Notes: a model not told the origin generated them from the sequence alone. Shown: positions 9,561-19,639, counted from the stretch's first letter. The stretch: 64,000 nucleotides of DNA from Prostheceraeus crozeri (GCA_907163375.1 CAJQUW010012432.1:1-64000); one strand, 5' to 3'. Numbers and translations are program-made.

Positions 9561-10850
9561 ACTTTCATTTATTTCTAACGCTTATACTGTTGAAACTTTA
9601 TTTTTCAACCTGTAAAGTGTTGAAACTTTATTTTGTTTCTAACATATAAACAGATAAAACTTTATTTCTAATGTACACACTGTTGAAACTCTATTTTTAA
9701 CTTGTAAACGCTGAAACTTTATTTCTAACGCGATTCTATCATGTCAGTACTACACACATTTGATTTACAAAACATGCTTTGAATACTCATACGATGAAGT
9801 TCTTACTTTCATTAATTTCTAACGTACACACTGTTGAAACTTTATTTTTCAACTTGTAAACTGTTGAAACTTTATTTTGTTTCTAACATATAAACAGCTA
9901 AAACTTTATTTCTAACGTACACACTGTTGAAACTTTATTTTTTAACTTGTAAACGGTTGAAACTTTATTTTATTTCTAACACACACACAAACAGTCATAA
10001 CTTTATTTCTAACGTACACACTATTGAAACTTTATATTAATCTGTAAACTGTTGAAACGATATTTTTCATTTACAACTAGTAGAATGCTGAGCCTAACTT
10101 GCAAACTAGTAAATCCTACGATCGTACTTTACAAACAGATAAAACTTTATTTCTAACGTAGACACGGTTGAAACTTTATTTTCAACTTGTAAATGGTTGA
10201 AACTTTTTTCTAACGTACACACTATTGAAACTTTATTTTTAATTTGTAAACTGTTGAAACTTCATTTTATTTCTAACATACAAGCTGATAAAACTTTATT
10301 CTTAACTTGTAAACTGATGAAACTTCATTATATTTCTAACATACAAACAGATAGAACTTTATTCTTAACTTGTAAACTGGTGAAACTTTATTTTTAACTT
10401 GTAAATGGTTGAAACTTTATTTTTAATCTACAAAATGTTGAAACTTTATTTTGTTTTAACACACAAAAAGCTTAAACTTTATTTTTAACATACACACTAT
10501 TGAAACTTTATTTTGTAATCTGTAAACTGTTGAAACTATATCTTTCATTTACAAATAGTGGAACGCTTAGTCTAACTTACAAACTATTAAATCCCGCGAT
10601 TGTATTTTTACAAACAGATGTAACTTCATTTCTAACGTACACACTGTTGAAACTTTATTTTTAACTTGTAAACTCTTGAAACTTTATTTTATTTCTAACA
10701 TAGAAACAGCTGAAACCTTATTTATAACACATAGACTATTGAAACTTTATTTTTAATCTGTTAACCTGTTGAAACTATATCTTTCATTTAGAAATAAATT
10801 AGAATCGCTTAGTCTAACTTGCAAACTAGTTAAATCTTATTCGTCATCAA
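9560..10850 (-). repeat. Long AT-rich tandem array, right arm
   Basis: Mirror of the 7,930-9,412 array. A ~237-bp direct duplication lies at its start: the 9,490-9,570 sequence from GATTCTATCATGTCAGTACT onward recurs at about 9,727-9,820, so the junction sequence was copied once more into the right arm. Confidence 0.8.
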
Positions 10851-11006
10851 ATCTAACTGTTTAAATCTTCATCAGGGAAATCAATGTTCCACCACGTCAT
10901 TTGAAAAAGATATATCACCCTTCGCGTTTAACCCATCCGTTGCAATTGATCTAACAACAACTGTTGCTAGCCATAATAACATTTAATTAACTGTAACAAG
11001 CATGCA

Positions 11007-11480
11007 TTACAAATCAATGGTTTGAAACAGATAAAATAGATACAGCTGGTAACTGTCATATAGCGAGCAATGATAACCATATAGGACTTTGGCAGTGTTG
11101 AGGTAAGGAGGAAAGAAGCATTGGTTATGAACGTAGCTACTACAACGAACTGACAAAATAGGAACACACAAATCCTTAAAACGTTTCGTGACTTCATGAT
11201 AGTGTTGATTCACTCTACTATCCCAAGGTGGGAGCAAAATATCATTAATGACTAGATTGGGAAATACTTTCCTCTCCTTACCAGGATTATTACAAAAGAT
11301 GCGTATAACATTGAAAGCAGCTAACCATCGTTTAAAGTCAATAAGAAGAGCAGTCTCACAAGAATTACATCGATGCTTTTCACGACAAAATACACAAATG
11401 ATATGATGGCAACGAAGAAGTAAAATGTATCTAATAAGACCACGTCCACGACACTCAAAGCACATAAGCGAATTGTCATA
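11007..11480 (-). pseudogene. Gene C/D, right arm, with internal deletion
   Basis: This copy joins the RING-like part (CFECRGRG ... REKHRCNS) directly to the second half of the exonuclease region (CETALLIDFKRWLAAF) through a ~260-bp deletion. The breakpoints share TTCTT, suggesting a microhomology deletion. Motif I of the exonuclease is lost while HCSLYD is kept. The fused frame stays open to the same stop. It should be inactive as an exonuclease. Confidence 0.6.
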
Positions 11481-11499
11481 GGGTAGAGTTAGGAAAGGA

Positions 11500-12274
11500 T
11501 TAGAAATTCTCTTTCCTTGACTTGCGTTTGGAAGTAGCATTCTTGTCCGACTTGCGCTTCGTACCACCCCCGTTAAGGATTTCGTCAATAATGTCATCTA
11601 CGCTGGGTGGCTTTGGAATATATAGGATGGATTCAGTGTATATCGAGAGAGAGGCTATTTTGTTATCCTTGTGCTGACCATAATATAGTCCATTCACTTT
11701 GAAAATGATATCCCAAGTACCTTCTCCGAGCTCATCACATCTGATGGGTATTGATTGATCTCCATCCTTTTTATAATAACTACACCAATGTGATAATGGT
11801 AGGCAAAGTTGATTGCCATCCCAAATCTTTCTATAGGGAGTATCTTTTTCATCTCTCGCCTTCCACTCTTGAGCAAGAGGAGTAGGAATGTCCATATTTA
11901 ATGTCACGTACTCTTCAATAATGTCAAGTTGGTGGCGAATGTACGGACTCACGGGGATGAGTATGTAATCCCCATACTGATTGCTCAATATCTTCACATC
12001 AGTGGAACGGAACATTCCCGTTCGCAGTACTACGCTGTGATCCTCATGACGCAAGACTTGTTTAAATTTACGCTGTAGCGGTGTAGGATTATGTACCTTT
12101 GTTGTTTCTTCCACTGGTCTCAGCTGTAGATGATCTGATTGTAGCGAACCTTGTAACGTCTGGCCACCATTTTGTCCTGTCAGTGTAGTAGATGTAGAAG
12201 ATGCCTGAAAATAAAAAAGATTCTATCAAGTATTACGTTCAAGAGAGGAAGGGAGGAAAGTAGCGACTTACCAT
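11500..12274 (-). CDS. Gene B, ~235-residue intron-containing protein with basic tail, right arm
   Basis: The coding parts are 12,274-12,272 (only the ATG) and 12,204-11,500. The intron at 12,271-12,205 (67 bp) has donor GTAAGT and acceptor TTTTCAG, and both sites are conserved in the left arm. The frame begins ASSTSTTLTGQNGG after the ATG and is open to the stop. The middle has a mixed alpha/beta composition with an aromatic-rich stretch (PLSHWCSYYKKDGDQS, WDIIFKVNGLYYGQ). The end is strongly basic (KRKSDKNATSKRKSRKE), probably a nuclear localisation signal. A TATA box lies near 12,374-12,383. No family is recognised. This is the best-preserved gene of the palindrome. Confidence 0.7.
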
Positions 12275-12469
12275 TTTGGTTGGATAATATAACAGGGATG
12301 TAGAGAGAGAGAATGTGCGTCCGTCACTTGTACGATTCAACGATGGAATGATTCTCACTGTGGAAGGCTCTCTATTTATAAAGAAATGCTTGATTCTCAT
12401 TAGACAACAATCCTCATTGGAGAATAGCATCAAGTTGATTCCCACTCTCACCGATGCTTCATTCGCCCG

Positions 12470-13098
12470 CTAGCGCTCATCGTCTCCTTTCACCGTCTCG
12501 ACTAAAGCTCTATTATATTCTTCGTTGATAGGTGTGGTAAAACAACGGGTGGGCAAATGTGTGTCGTCGCGCCATTGATAATAATACTCCAACAGTAGGC
12601 GACCATGCTTGAATACGCGCCTTGGATATTTCAGCAAAGTCTCATCAATCAATTTCCTACTTTGAGCCCCACTCATGAATACAATGTGGGAGACAAGCTC
12701 GTTGTGGGGGAGGATACGGGCATACACCAATGGTTGAATGTAGGTCGTAAGCATATCATCATTCATCATGAGTTGGAAGCCTATCACTGAAGCAGCTCGA
12801 CATACGTCCTTAGATCACCTAAGCAATGTCCTCCATGCTCTGGGAAACTACCTGCGCCATCGGCTGAATCGCTCCTCTCGTCGTCAAAAGAATGTACATA
12901 GCTCATGCACTCCAACTCTCTCAGTGCTGTAGGCGTATTTTATACCACCCACCCCTACGCTCCTCTGGTGTTAACTTTCGTTTAGCAAAAAGTCGTCATG
13001 AAATTTCAACGACGGAGTAAAAGTTTGAGATGATACACTCCTGGCAAACTAACTCATGAAGTAGCTTTGCTGTGATACATTTCTATCTGTAAACATAT
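12470..13098 (-). pseudogene. Gene A, right-arm copy, partly open
   Basis: The first half (13,098-12,790) has several frame breaks compared with the left arm. The second half (12,787-12,470) is open for 105 codons from MIGFQLMMNDDML through LIDETLLKYPRRVFKHGRLL to VKGDDER*. Each arm therefore keeps a different half. Function unknown. Confidence 0.55.
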
Positions 13099-13169
13099 GG
13101 TAATGTTAAAGTGAATCTAAAACTTTTTAGCTTATTAATTGTTCATCGTTGCATCAACGCTTTAACTCG

Positions 13170-13712
13170 TGAACAGTTATAATTTTATTTTAATTTACAC
13201 TTAGTCTAACTTGTAAACTAGTAAATCTTGCGATCTTATTTTTACAAACAGTTATACCTTTATTTCTAACATACACACTATTGAAACTTTATTTCTAACT
13301 TGTAAACTCTTGAAACTTTATTTTGATATACAAACAGCTAAAACTTTATTTCTAACGCATACACTATTGAAACGTTATTTCTAACTTGTAAACTCTTAAA
13401 ACTTCATTTTGATATACAAACAGCTAACCCTTTATTTCTAACGTATACACTATTGAAACTTCATTTTTTAACTTGTAAACTCTTGAAACTTTGTTTTTGA
13501 TATACAAACAGCTAAAACTTTATTTCTAACGTATACACCATTGAAACTTTATTTTTTAACTTGTAAACTCTTGAAACTTTGTTTTTGATATACAAACAGC
13601 TAAAACTTTATTTCTAACGTACACACTATTGAAACTTTATTTTTAACTTGTAAACTGGTGAAACTATATCTTTCATTTACAAATAGTAGAACGCTTAGTC
13701 TAACTTGTAAAT
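13170..13712 (-). repeat. AT-rich short tandem repeats before gene A, right arm
   Basis: Mirror of 4,985-5,310 but longer, with extra units (ACAAACAGCTAAAACTTTAT-type) at 13,330-13,620. Copy number differs between arms, as expected for tandem arrays. Confidence 0.7.
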
Positions 13713-13949
13713 CTTATGACACTTCATATGGGTGATGATGGTAGTTGAAATAGTGTTAAATAAAATTAAGATAGCTTACATGATTCTGGGATAGCAATCG
13801 ACTGCGATCCATGTGTAAAGAGCTTGTTAGACTACGGAAGAGAGAAGTGTGTTATGTTGCGTGTGGCGCGTGAGTGTCCTCCCATTTCATTCCATTCATC
13901 AATTCGTCTCATTGATAGAGACAGGTAGAACTCATGGTTCTCATAACGT

Positions 13950-14363
13950 ATGCAATGGAAAGTTTTAGGCAACCTTCGACAGTTGGCTAAATGTCGCCCT
14001 GACGCGAATGCATACTACGTTGAGACAGAGGCAATCACTTGCAAACATGTCGCAGAGAGGTTAAACAAGATTGACCATTGCCGAATGTCCCTTGCAGTAT
14101 ACATAGCTACGGGTTTCACCGCCGCCCTTTACAGGAACGCCCGTCGAAAGGAAGTATTACACCGAACTTCATTTGCAACGTTCAAGTTGACTGATAGCAG
14201 ATTCAACTTAATGATAGTATTCGCCAGTCCGAAGACTGCCCAGGGCAAACCGCGTGAGGTTCTATCATGTCTTGCCCCATGGTGGCCCTTAAGAGAGCCG
14301 ATGGTTCGTTCTCGGGGGTGTGAATTTAAGTTGACTATTGGCTGGAATAGTCAATGGGTATGA
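13950..14363 (+). CDS. Gene W, right arm
   Basis: Right-arm copy of W, open for 137 codons with the same N-terminal module (TEAITCKH, DHCRM, YIATGFTAALY). Its C-terminal part again reads through a ~150-bp repeat and diverges in frame from the left copy over the last ~25 residues. No function is recognised. Confidence 0.4.
   Translation: MQWKVLGNLRQLAKCRPDANAYYVETEAITCKHVAERLNKIDHCRMSLAVYIATGFTAALYRNARRKEVLHRTSFATFKLTDSRFNLMIVFASPKTAQGKPREVLSCLAPWWPLREPMVRSRGCEFKLTIGWNSQWV
14177..14320 (-). repeat. ~150-bp regulatory-like repeat, right arm copy 3
   Basis: Mirror of the left-arm copy at 4,381-4,528. Confidence 0.75.
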
Positions 14364-14589
14364 CGGTTAGGTTGTCATAGACCCTATACCGCCGAGGTCG
14401 TGCTGGTGCATCTGGCACCATTCGGATTCGAGTGGTATTCGGAGTCCACACCCCATCCGTCCAAACGATCTTCTCGATCTTCCCCTTCTTATCATCCTCT
14501 TCATCCCACTCGTCGAGGATGACGAACTCGGGAATGGCGTTGTCTTCATCGATGAAGACGGGAATGTTGTTGGCAGATGTCGCTTCCAT
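14335..14589 (-). CDS. Gene X, 84-residue acidic protein, right arm
   Basis: An intact frame beginning MEATSANNIPVFIDEDNAIP. Residues 10-40 are acidic (DEDN, DEWDEEDDKKGK), followed by a more neutral, Arg/Pro-containing C-terminus. The protein has no cysteine and no membrane segment. A TATATAAG box lies about 45 bp upstream, after a ~150-bp repeat, repeating the layout of gene Y. The protein is unrecognised; short acidic proteins of this sort are often transcription or virion regulators, but nothing in the sequence proves that. Confidence 0.6.
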   Translation of the reverse strand: MEATSANNIPVFIDEDNAIPEFVILDEWDEEDDKKGKIEKIVWTDGVWTPNTTRIRMVPDAPARPRRYRVYDNLTVIPIDYSSQ

Positions 14590-14702
14590 CGTGACTTCAA
14601 ATTGAATGAGAAGCGCTACAATCTTCTGGCTTATATAGGGTTTTCAACAATGAATTGCTCAACAGCGAATCAGAATGCTTCAGGGATAGCAATCGACTGC
14701 AT

Positions 14703-14847
14703 AACGTTCAAGTTGACTGATAGCAGATTCAACTTAATGATAGTATTTGCCAGTCCGAAGACTGCCCAGGGCAAACCGCGAGGAGGTTCTATCAAATCTT
14801 GCCCCATGGTGGCCCTTAAGAGAGCCGGTGGTTCGTTCTCGGGAGTA
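14703..14847 (-). repeat. ~150-bp regulatory-like repeat, right arm copy 2
   Basis: Mirror of 3,833-3,987, upstream of the right-arm gene X promoter. Confidence 0.75.
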
Positions 14848-14855
14848 ACGTCATC

Positions 14856-15122
14856 TTACACCCTACCAATTCTGCTGAGAGAGTCTTTGACTCTCTCTTT
14901 GGTAGCACTGTCGACTTCCACACTAACTGGCACATGGCTAAAAAGTGGAATGTAGCGCCATTCCGTTGGATTGACAGCAGTTGCTGTCATCGGATTGCCA
15001 ATCCGAGCAAGATTATTATAAACTCTGTCTTGCTCCTCTAGCCTGACAAACTCCTCAAATAAATTTCGCGGCCTTAACTGCAGTCCGCGAGGAGAGCTGA
15101 CTTGACTGTTCGGCGTCTGCAT
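14856..15122 (-). CDS. Gene Y, 88-residue protein of unknown function, right arm
   Basis: An intact frame from MQTPNSQVSSPRG to SLSRIGRV*. The protein is small, hydrophilic, without cysteines or membrane segments, with a charged middle (FEEFVRLEEQDRVYNN). A TATA box (GGTTATATAAACC on the minus strand, near 15,155-15,165) sits about 35 bp upstream, after one of the ~150-bp repeats. The left copy is broken. No family is recognised. The promoter position and conserved start support it as a real gene, not a chance ORF. Confidence 0.6.
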   Translation of the reverse strand: MQTPNSQVSSPRGLQLRPRNLFEEFVRLEEQDRVYNNLARIGNPMTATAVNPTEWRYIPLFSHVPVSVEVDSATKERVKDSLSRIGRV

Positions 15123-15179
15123 GATTGAAATGAAATAAAATGAGAGGCAGTGGTTTATATAACCCTCTAACGCGACGCA

Positions 15180-15322
15180 ACGTTCAAGTTGACTGATAGC
15201 AGATTCAACTTAATGATAGTATTCGCCAGTCCGAAGACTGCCCAGGGCAAACCGCGTGGAGGTTCTATCATGTCTTGCCCCTAGGTGGCCCTTAAGAGAG
15301 CCGATGGTTCGTTCTCGGGAGT
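15180..15322 (-). repeat. ~150-bp regulatory-like repeat, right arm copy 1
   Basis: Mirror of 3,336-3,485, upstream of the right-arm gene Y promoter. Confidence 0.75.
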
Positions 15323-15418
15323 GTCGTGATGGGGTGGTGAAGGCGGGCAAAGATCTGCAATGAAATAGATATGTATTAGAATAGGATATACTATCTTATT
15401 TACTTTTCACTTACCAAG

Positions 15419-16574
15419 TTAGCCATCCTTTGGCAGTCTCGCGCGCTTCCGAATCGAGAATTTGTGTAAGTGACCGCGCATTCTTAGGCTGGCATGCAGA
15501 CATTTCTTGGTCGGATGGCCGTTGTAACATATTATTGACTCGTCCAGATTTTGATTGACGAGTACTTCGCCGGCCAAATGATTATCCCGAATAGAGATGT
15601 GAAACTCAAACAAACGATCCTCATTTACACGTTCCCACTCATCCCTCATGCGCTCCAACTTCTCATACGCCTGCCTCTCATCACCCCGCCGAGCCACAGT
15701 CCTCTCCAACTCAACATTCCTCGCTCTCAACACACTCATCTCCTTCATCATCTCCTCAAACTTCGCTTCTGCATCTCTCATTCTTCTCTCCGCAGCACTC
15801 GCCCTCTTCTCACACTCATCATTCTTCTCTTCCAACTCTCGCGTCTCATTCTTCAAATCAGTCACACTACGCCTCATTCTAATATTCTCATCCGCTACCT
15901 CCTTCGACTTCAGTTCCTTCTTTTTCAACTCATCCAACTCATTCATAACTTCATCCTTCACCTTCTTCAAACTCTCATACTTATTCACCAACAAATCATG
16001 CGCCATCTGCTGCGAAACATGCTTCTTCTCTTCATCCTTCAACCACCTCGCCGACTGCGTTCGAATCCCACCACTCTTCACTTTTGGGGAAGATGAGCTC
16101 TTCGGGGGGGTCGGTGATGACAATGTCTGACACCTCCGACGACGAAGAGCTCAACTTCCTCACACGCTCCCTATCTAAATCCACATCATCCTCATCATCA
16201 CTCTCAAGCACTCTCTTTCGCCCAATCTCAGCCTCCAACGACGCAACCGCTCTAGCCAACTCATCATTCTCAACAACATTCTCAACCTTACCCTCTCACT
16301 CGATCGCCAACATTCGCTCCCTCTCTTCCACAATCAACTGCATGAATCTCAAGTCACTCACCAAACCTCCACTACAGTCAGCATGCACTCTGTAGAAACG
16401 CGCCTCATCCTCATCACCCTTCAGCACTCTACACTTCACACACGCAACCCTATTCAGGATAATCATGTGGCCGGTGCCCGCCTTCTTTACATGCGCCTTG
16501 GCGTCCGCACTGCAATTTATTCGACCGCACACACACATTTTGATATGATATTTTCTATTCTTGTCATTAGCCAT
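15419..16574 (-). pseudogene. Gene Z, right-arm copy (zinc-ribbon, acidic linker, coiled coil)
   Basis: This is the fuller copy, starting at ATG 16,574. The frame shows the N-terminal cysteine module (MCVCG, VACVKCR, VHADC). A stop near 16,296 (CGA to TGA compared with the left arm) interrupts it. The frame then continues through a Ser/Asp/Glu-rich segment to about 16,032. An extra C in a C-run near 16,110-16,117 shifts the frame into a ~235-residue part ending at 15,419. That part is a long coiled coil rich in E, K, R and L, followed by a basic tail ending RARLPKDG. The intact protein would be roughly 380 residues. Function is unknown; a DNA- or protein-binding scaffold is only a guess. Confidence 0.65.
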
Positions 16575-17197
16575 GCCTGATTTTATCGTTAGCTGTAAGA
16601 TAATGAAATTTGTATAAGTTTGGAATCATGTAGTACAGTCATATTCCTAAAGCATTACACTTGGTCAGGAATGATAGATTTGAGTGTAGTGAGTGGCACT
16701 CGATCCCGTCGACATCCCGAAGGCCTTGTACTGATCACTAGGGAAGTGAGAGATCTTCCCCGATACCCGCTCTTTACAGCTGAAGACATCATTGTCACTG
16801 CTCCGAAGTGGTAACAGGAACGCCGAGTCAAAGGTAGTGATCAGTAGCTGGGATCTAACCCCTCAAAGCTGCCTTAGACTTAATTAAATTTCAAATCTCA
16901 TAGCAGATTTGAACTCAGCATACTTGAAAACCTTAGTCTACATGTTAAAACTTTGAAAAAACTGAAAAATAAGAATTTTAAAAAAATTCCGCATTTTACT
17001 ACTCATACTACTTTTAAAAAATTTTTATCAGTTGTAAAGACACTATCCAACTCTATCATACAAACTTTGAAGTAAGAAGATAGCTTGCCTACTTCAAAAG
17101 ATAGAGTCCTTTGAAACACCCGATATCGGGAGCTCAGAGCGACGACCGTCGCTTACCTCGTCTTTCGATGAAGTGATCAGACTTACGTTGTCGGGGG

Positions 17198-17205
17198 TTT
17201 ATATA
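17198..17205 (-). promoter_or_regulatory. TATA box of gene Z, right arm
   Basis: Mirror of the left-arm TATA box. The same GAG|GTAAGC donor follows inward, near 17,155. Confidence 0.55.
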
Positions 17206-17385
17206 TGCTCGGAAGAAAACTTAAAATGGCACTATCTCCGAAAGTATTCATCGAAGCGACATGCGGTTTGTTGCAAACGATTTGTCTCATCATTCTCTAT
17301 CATATGACACCTGAATCATTCTCATATGACCACGGGAAGTTGGTCCAGCAGCACATGTCCATGTAACATGCCACAAGTGAAAAAA

Positions 17386-17925
17386 TTCCTAAGTGTGGTG
17401 AAAGCTCCAGTGTGGTGAAAATTTTGAAAAATTTAAAACTTCCGAATTTCGACCTGGAACCTTTACCAAAACATTTTTCATCAAATTTCACTGACCTCCC
17501 CCCTCGATCGGAGAAATTTGATGAAAAATGGTTTGGTAAAGGTCCCAGGTCGAATTTCCACACTTTGGAAAATTTTCAAAATTTTGACCATACAAAGTCA
17601 CTCTGACACTTAGGATTTTTTCAGGTGAGCTCCGACCTAAAATCTTAAATGGCGTCTCACATCTAAACGAAGACAGATATGAACAAGCCGTTTCTTTAAC
17701 TGAATTTGTCTCACTCTTATCTTTCAAACGAGCTATTGCACGACAAAATCCGTCCACTAGAAGCCACGATCGAAGCTAGCTCTCCAGAGGGGGGGAGGTC
17801 AGTGAAAATTGATGAAAAAAGTTTTGGTGACGGTCCCAGGTCGAAATGCCACACTTTGGAAAATTTTCAAAATTTTACCCATACACAGCCACTCTGACAC
17901 TTAGGATTTTTTCAGGTGAGCTACA
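17386..17925 (-). repeat. Dispersed ~115-bp A-rich repeats, right arm
   Basis: Mirror set of the 530-1,350 repeats, with three rather than four blocks (about 17,395-17,500, 17,505-17,635 and 17,790-17,925). One unit plus spacer has been lost relative to the left arm. Confidence 0.7.
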
Positions 17926-17929
17926 ACAG

Positions 17930-18250
17930 TCCACTCTCCCAACCTGGCCGGCACACCACGCCAACCTGGCCGGCACACCACGCCAACCTCGACAGCACAT
18001 CACCGCGCGCTATACGACGGCCGGCCAGGGGGGGGACGTCATCGAACCTTGCGGACTCACTTGGCCGGTACACCACGACACTCTGTCGTTCCGGAGGGGG
18101 GGACGTCAGCGAACCTTGCGGACTCACTTGGCCGGTACACCACGACACTCTGTCGTTCCAGAGGGGGGACGTCAGACTCAAAGAACCACGGCGGCCGACC
18201 ACGACACTCTGCCGTTCCAGAGGGGGGGACGTCAGCGACGGCCGTCATCT
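17930..18250 (-). repeat. GC-rich subterminal tandem repeats, right end
   Basis: Mirror copy of the 208-520 array, with the same GACGT plus C-run (here G-run) units and the doubled GCCGGC motif. It lies just inside the right terminus. Confidence 0.8.
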
Positions 18251-18284
18251 TGCGCGGTCCGGAAGTGGAGTTTTACTTACTACT

Positions 18285-18290
18285 AACTGC
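18285..18290. repeat. Target site duplication, right copy (AACTGC)
   Basis: Perfect match to 151-156, directly after the right terminus of the palindromic element. Confidence 0.85.
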
Positions 18291-18662
18291 AAAATGTAAT
18301 TGTTTCTTATCTTTAAATGGTATACCTAAATATCTCTTAATTTCATTTGATATTGATTCAACTTCGTAAGAACCAGGAAGAAAAGTTAGTATTTTCACGT
18401 TTTACCTTTATCAGTAGAATATCTAAATTGATCATTCACATCTTTTTTTTATAACATTTTGAATAGTGTTAAATGTGGAGAAACTAGTCAATGCAATTTG
18501 ATAATTTTTATTTTGTTCCAGATGCAGAATGGGTTCTAAATTACAAGTGTGTGATGAAGTAGTTGTTATAATTTTTAACGTAGTACTAAATTTTGATGAA
18601 CCCAAAATCTCTATTAGATTTTCTAAATGATAATTAATTTTGTCTAAATCTGCTGAACACAT
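18291..18662 (-). pseudogene. Polinton penton-like (minor capsid) gene, N-terminal part
   Basis: ATG 18,662 opens a frame with an EPILHLEQNKNYQIAL stretch typical of the N-terminus of Polinton penton-like proteins. A frame change near 18,430 and another near 18,400 lead into LTFLPGSYEVESIS, the conserved segment that follows in the family. The frame then meets the AACTGC duplication and the inserted palindrome; it resumes at 150-1. Virion structural protein by family. Broken by both indels and insertion. Confidence 0.7.
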
Positions 18663-18739
18663 TTTTTAGTTAAAATTTTGAATAAATATCTTTTATAAAA
18701 AATTAAAAACAACAACATATTTCAGCTACGGGCGAAGCC

Positions 18740-19372
18740 CTAGAACCTTCGGTTCGTTATACTTTTATAATCCTCTTCATTTAGAATCTTCTTTTCTAAC
18801 AGTCTTTTCAATATAGCATGAATTTCATTGAAACTAGAATTATGTCCTTCGTTTATTGCAGATATTAAAATATTTAATCTATTTAGTAATTCTTGTGGTT
18901 CATCTGGTAAAAATACAGTTGTTTCAGTTTTAAAACCTTTTCCTACTTTAACTCCCGTTGATAATAAATTTTCTAATTCTCTATAACGTTTAAGAATTTT
19001 TCCTGCTTTAACTCTATCTAACATAGCTTTATATTTTATGAGATCTTCTACAGCATAATTATTTAAGTCTGCTCCTCTTAAAAGATCAACAAAATTTCTA
19101 TCTAAATTAAAAGCATATTTATCTGGTGAAAAAATTAAACCTCGAAAAGGTTGTGGAAATATTTCTTTTTGTCCGAGATAAAATCTAGGTATTGTTTTTC
19201 CATCTATAAATGAAATAGAATGTTCAAATTGCATAGATTTTGGTAATTTCTTATTAATGTTTGATTCTAGTAATCCATAGTCATCTAATATAGTTTTGTG
19301 TTCTGGATCTGTTATATTAATTTGTTTATCATTATTTGTAAGTTCTTTTTCAAGAGTTTTAAATGGTTCCAT
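18740..19372 (-). CDS. Unrecognised Polinton ORF, 210 residues
   Basis: An intact frame from MEPFKTLEKELTNN to SITNRRF*. It is hydrophilic and likely mostly helical, with no membrane segment, signal peptide or cysteine cluster. It lies between the penton-like gene and the two-TM gene on the same strand, so it is probably part of the same late gene cluster. A hairpin with arms around GGGCGAAGCCC and AACCTTCGGTT lies just after its stop (about 18,725-18,755). Function not known. Confidence 0.6.
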   Translation of the reverse strand: MEPFKTLEKELTNNDKQINITDPEHKTILDDYGLLESNINKKLPKSMQFEHSISFIDGKTIPRFYLGQKEIFPQPFRGLIFSPDKYAFNLDRNFVDLLRGADLNNYAVEDLIKYKAMLDRVKAGKILKRYRELENLLSTGVKVGKGFKTETTVFLPDEPQELLNRLNILISAINEGHNSSFNEIHAILKRLLEKKILNEEDYKSITNRRF

Positions 19373-19639
19373 ACTTTTTTCAAAATCATTTTTTACTAGC
19401 TCGGTTTACTGCATTTTTTCAAACATATCAGATTGAATACCAGCTTTTATCGTTCTATGCTGAAGATGATTTTCTTTCATAATATTTTTTTTGTTTTATT
19501 ATCTCGTCTAATTGTTTAATTCTTTTTTTATTATCAGCTTTAATTTTATCCATTTTTAAAATATAATATTTGAATTTTGTGGTAACATTGGAATACAACA
19601 AAAACATTTTACTGAACAAATTATTTTTTTATTGCTTTG

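Larger units (their letters stand above)
157..18284. mobile_element. 18.1-kb palindromic inserted element with duplicated gene set
   Basis: The termini are perfect inverted repeats beginning 5'-AGTAGTAAGTAAAACTCC and ending with its complement, flanked by AACTGC on both sides. The two arms (157-9,484 and 9,496-18,284) are inverted copies that meet at an 11-bp spacer. They differ by scattered substitutions and several indels, so the duplication is not a simple assembly mirror. Genes Z, Y, X, A, B and C/D of each arm point to the centre; W and V point outward. No polymerase, integrase, transposase or capsid gene is seen. The AG...CT ends and 6-bp duplication match Polinton-type integration, so mobilisation by a Polinton integrase is a reasonable inference. 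Alternatives are a foldback-type DNA transposon or an integrated head-to-head dimer of a linear viral genome. Confidence 0.85.
9496..18284 (-). repeat. Right arm of giant inverted repeat
   Basis: This arm is the inverted copy of the left arm. It keeps intact frames for genes B, X and Y and the longest frames of Z. It carries a ~260-bp deletion inside gene C/D, has lost one outer A-rich repeat unit, and contains a ~237-bp tandem duplication near the centre. Confidence 0.9.

Noticed and set aside
7930-10850. CRISPR array
   Set aside because: Units are degenerate and contiguous, without unique spacers of even length, and the DNA is eukaryotic.
15551-16130. Plus-strand ORFs of 160-181 codons opposite gene Z
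   Set aside because: They are antisense shadows of the coiled-coil frame; Leu/Ser-rich composition follows from the opposite strand.
1-18300. Palindrome as a pure assembly or sequencing artefact
   Set aside because: The arms differ by substitutions, a 260-bp deletion, a 237-bp duplication and array length, and a target duplication flanks the whole. A long-read check is still desirable.
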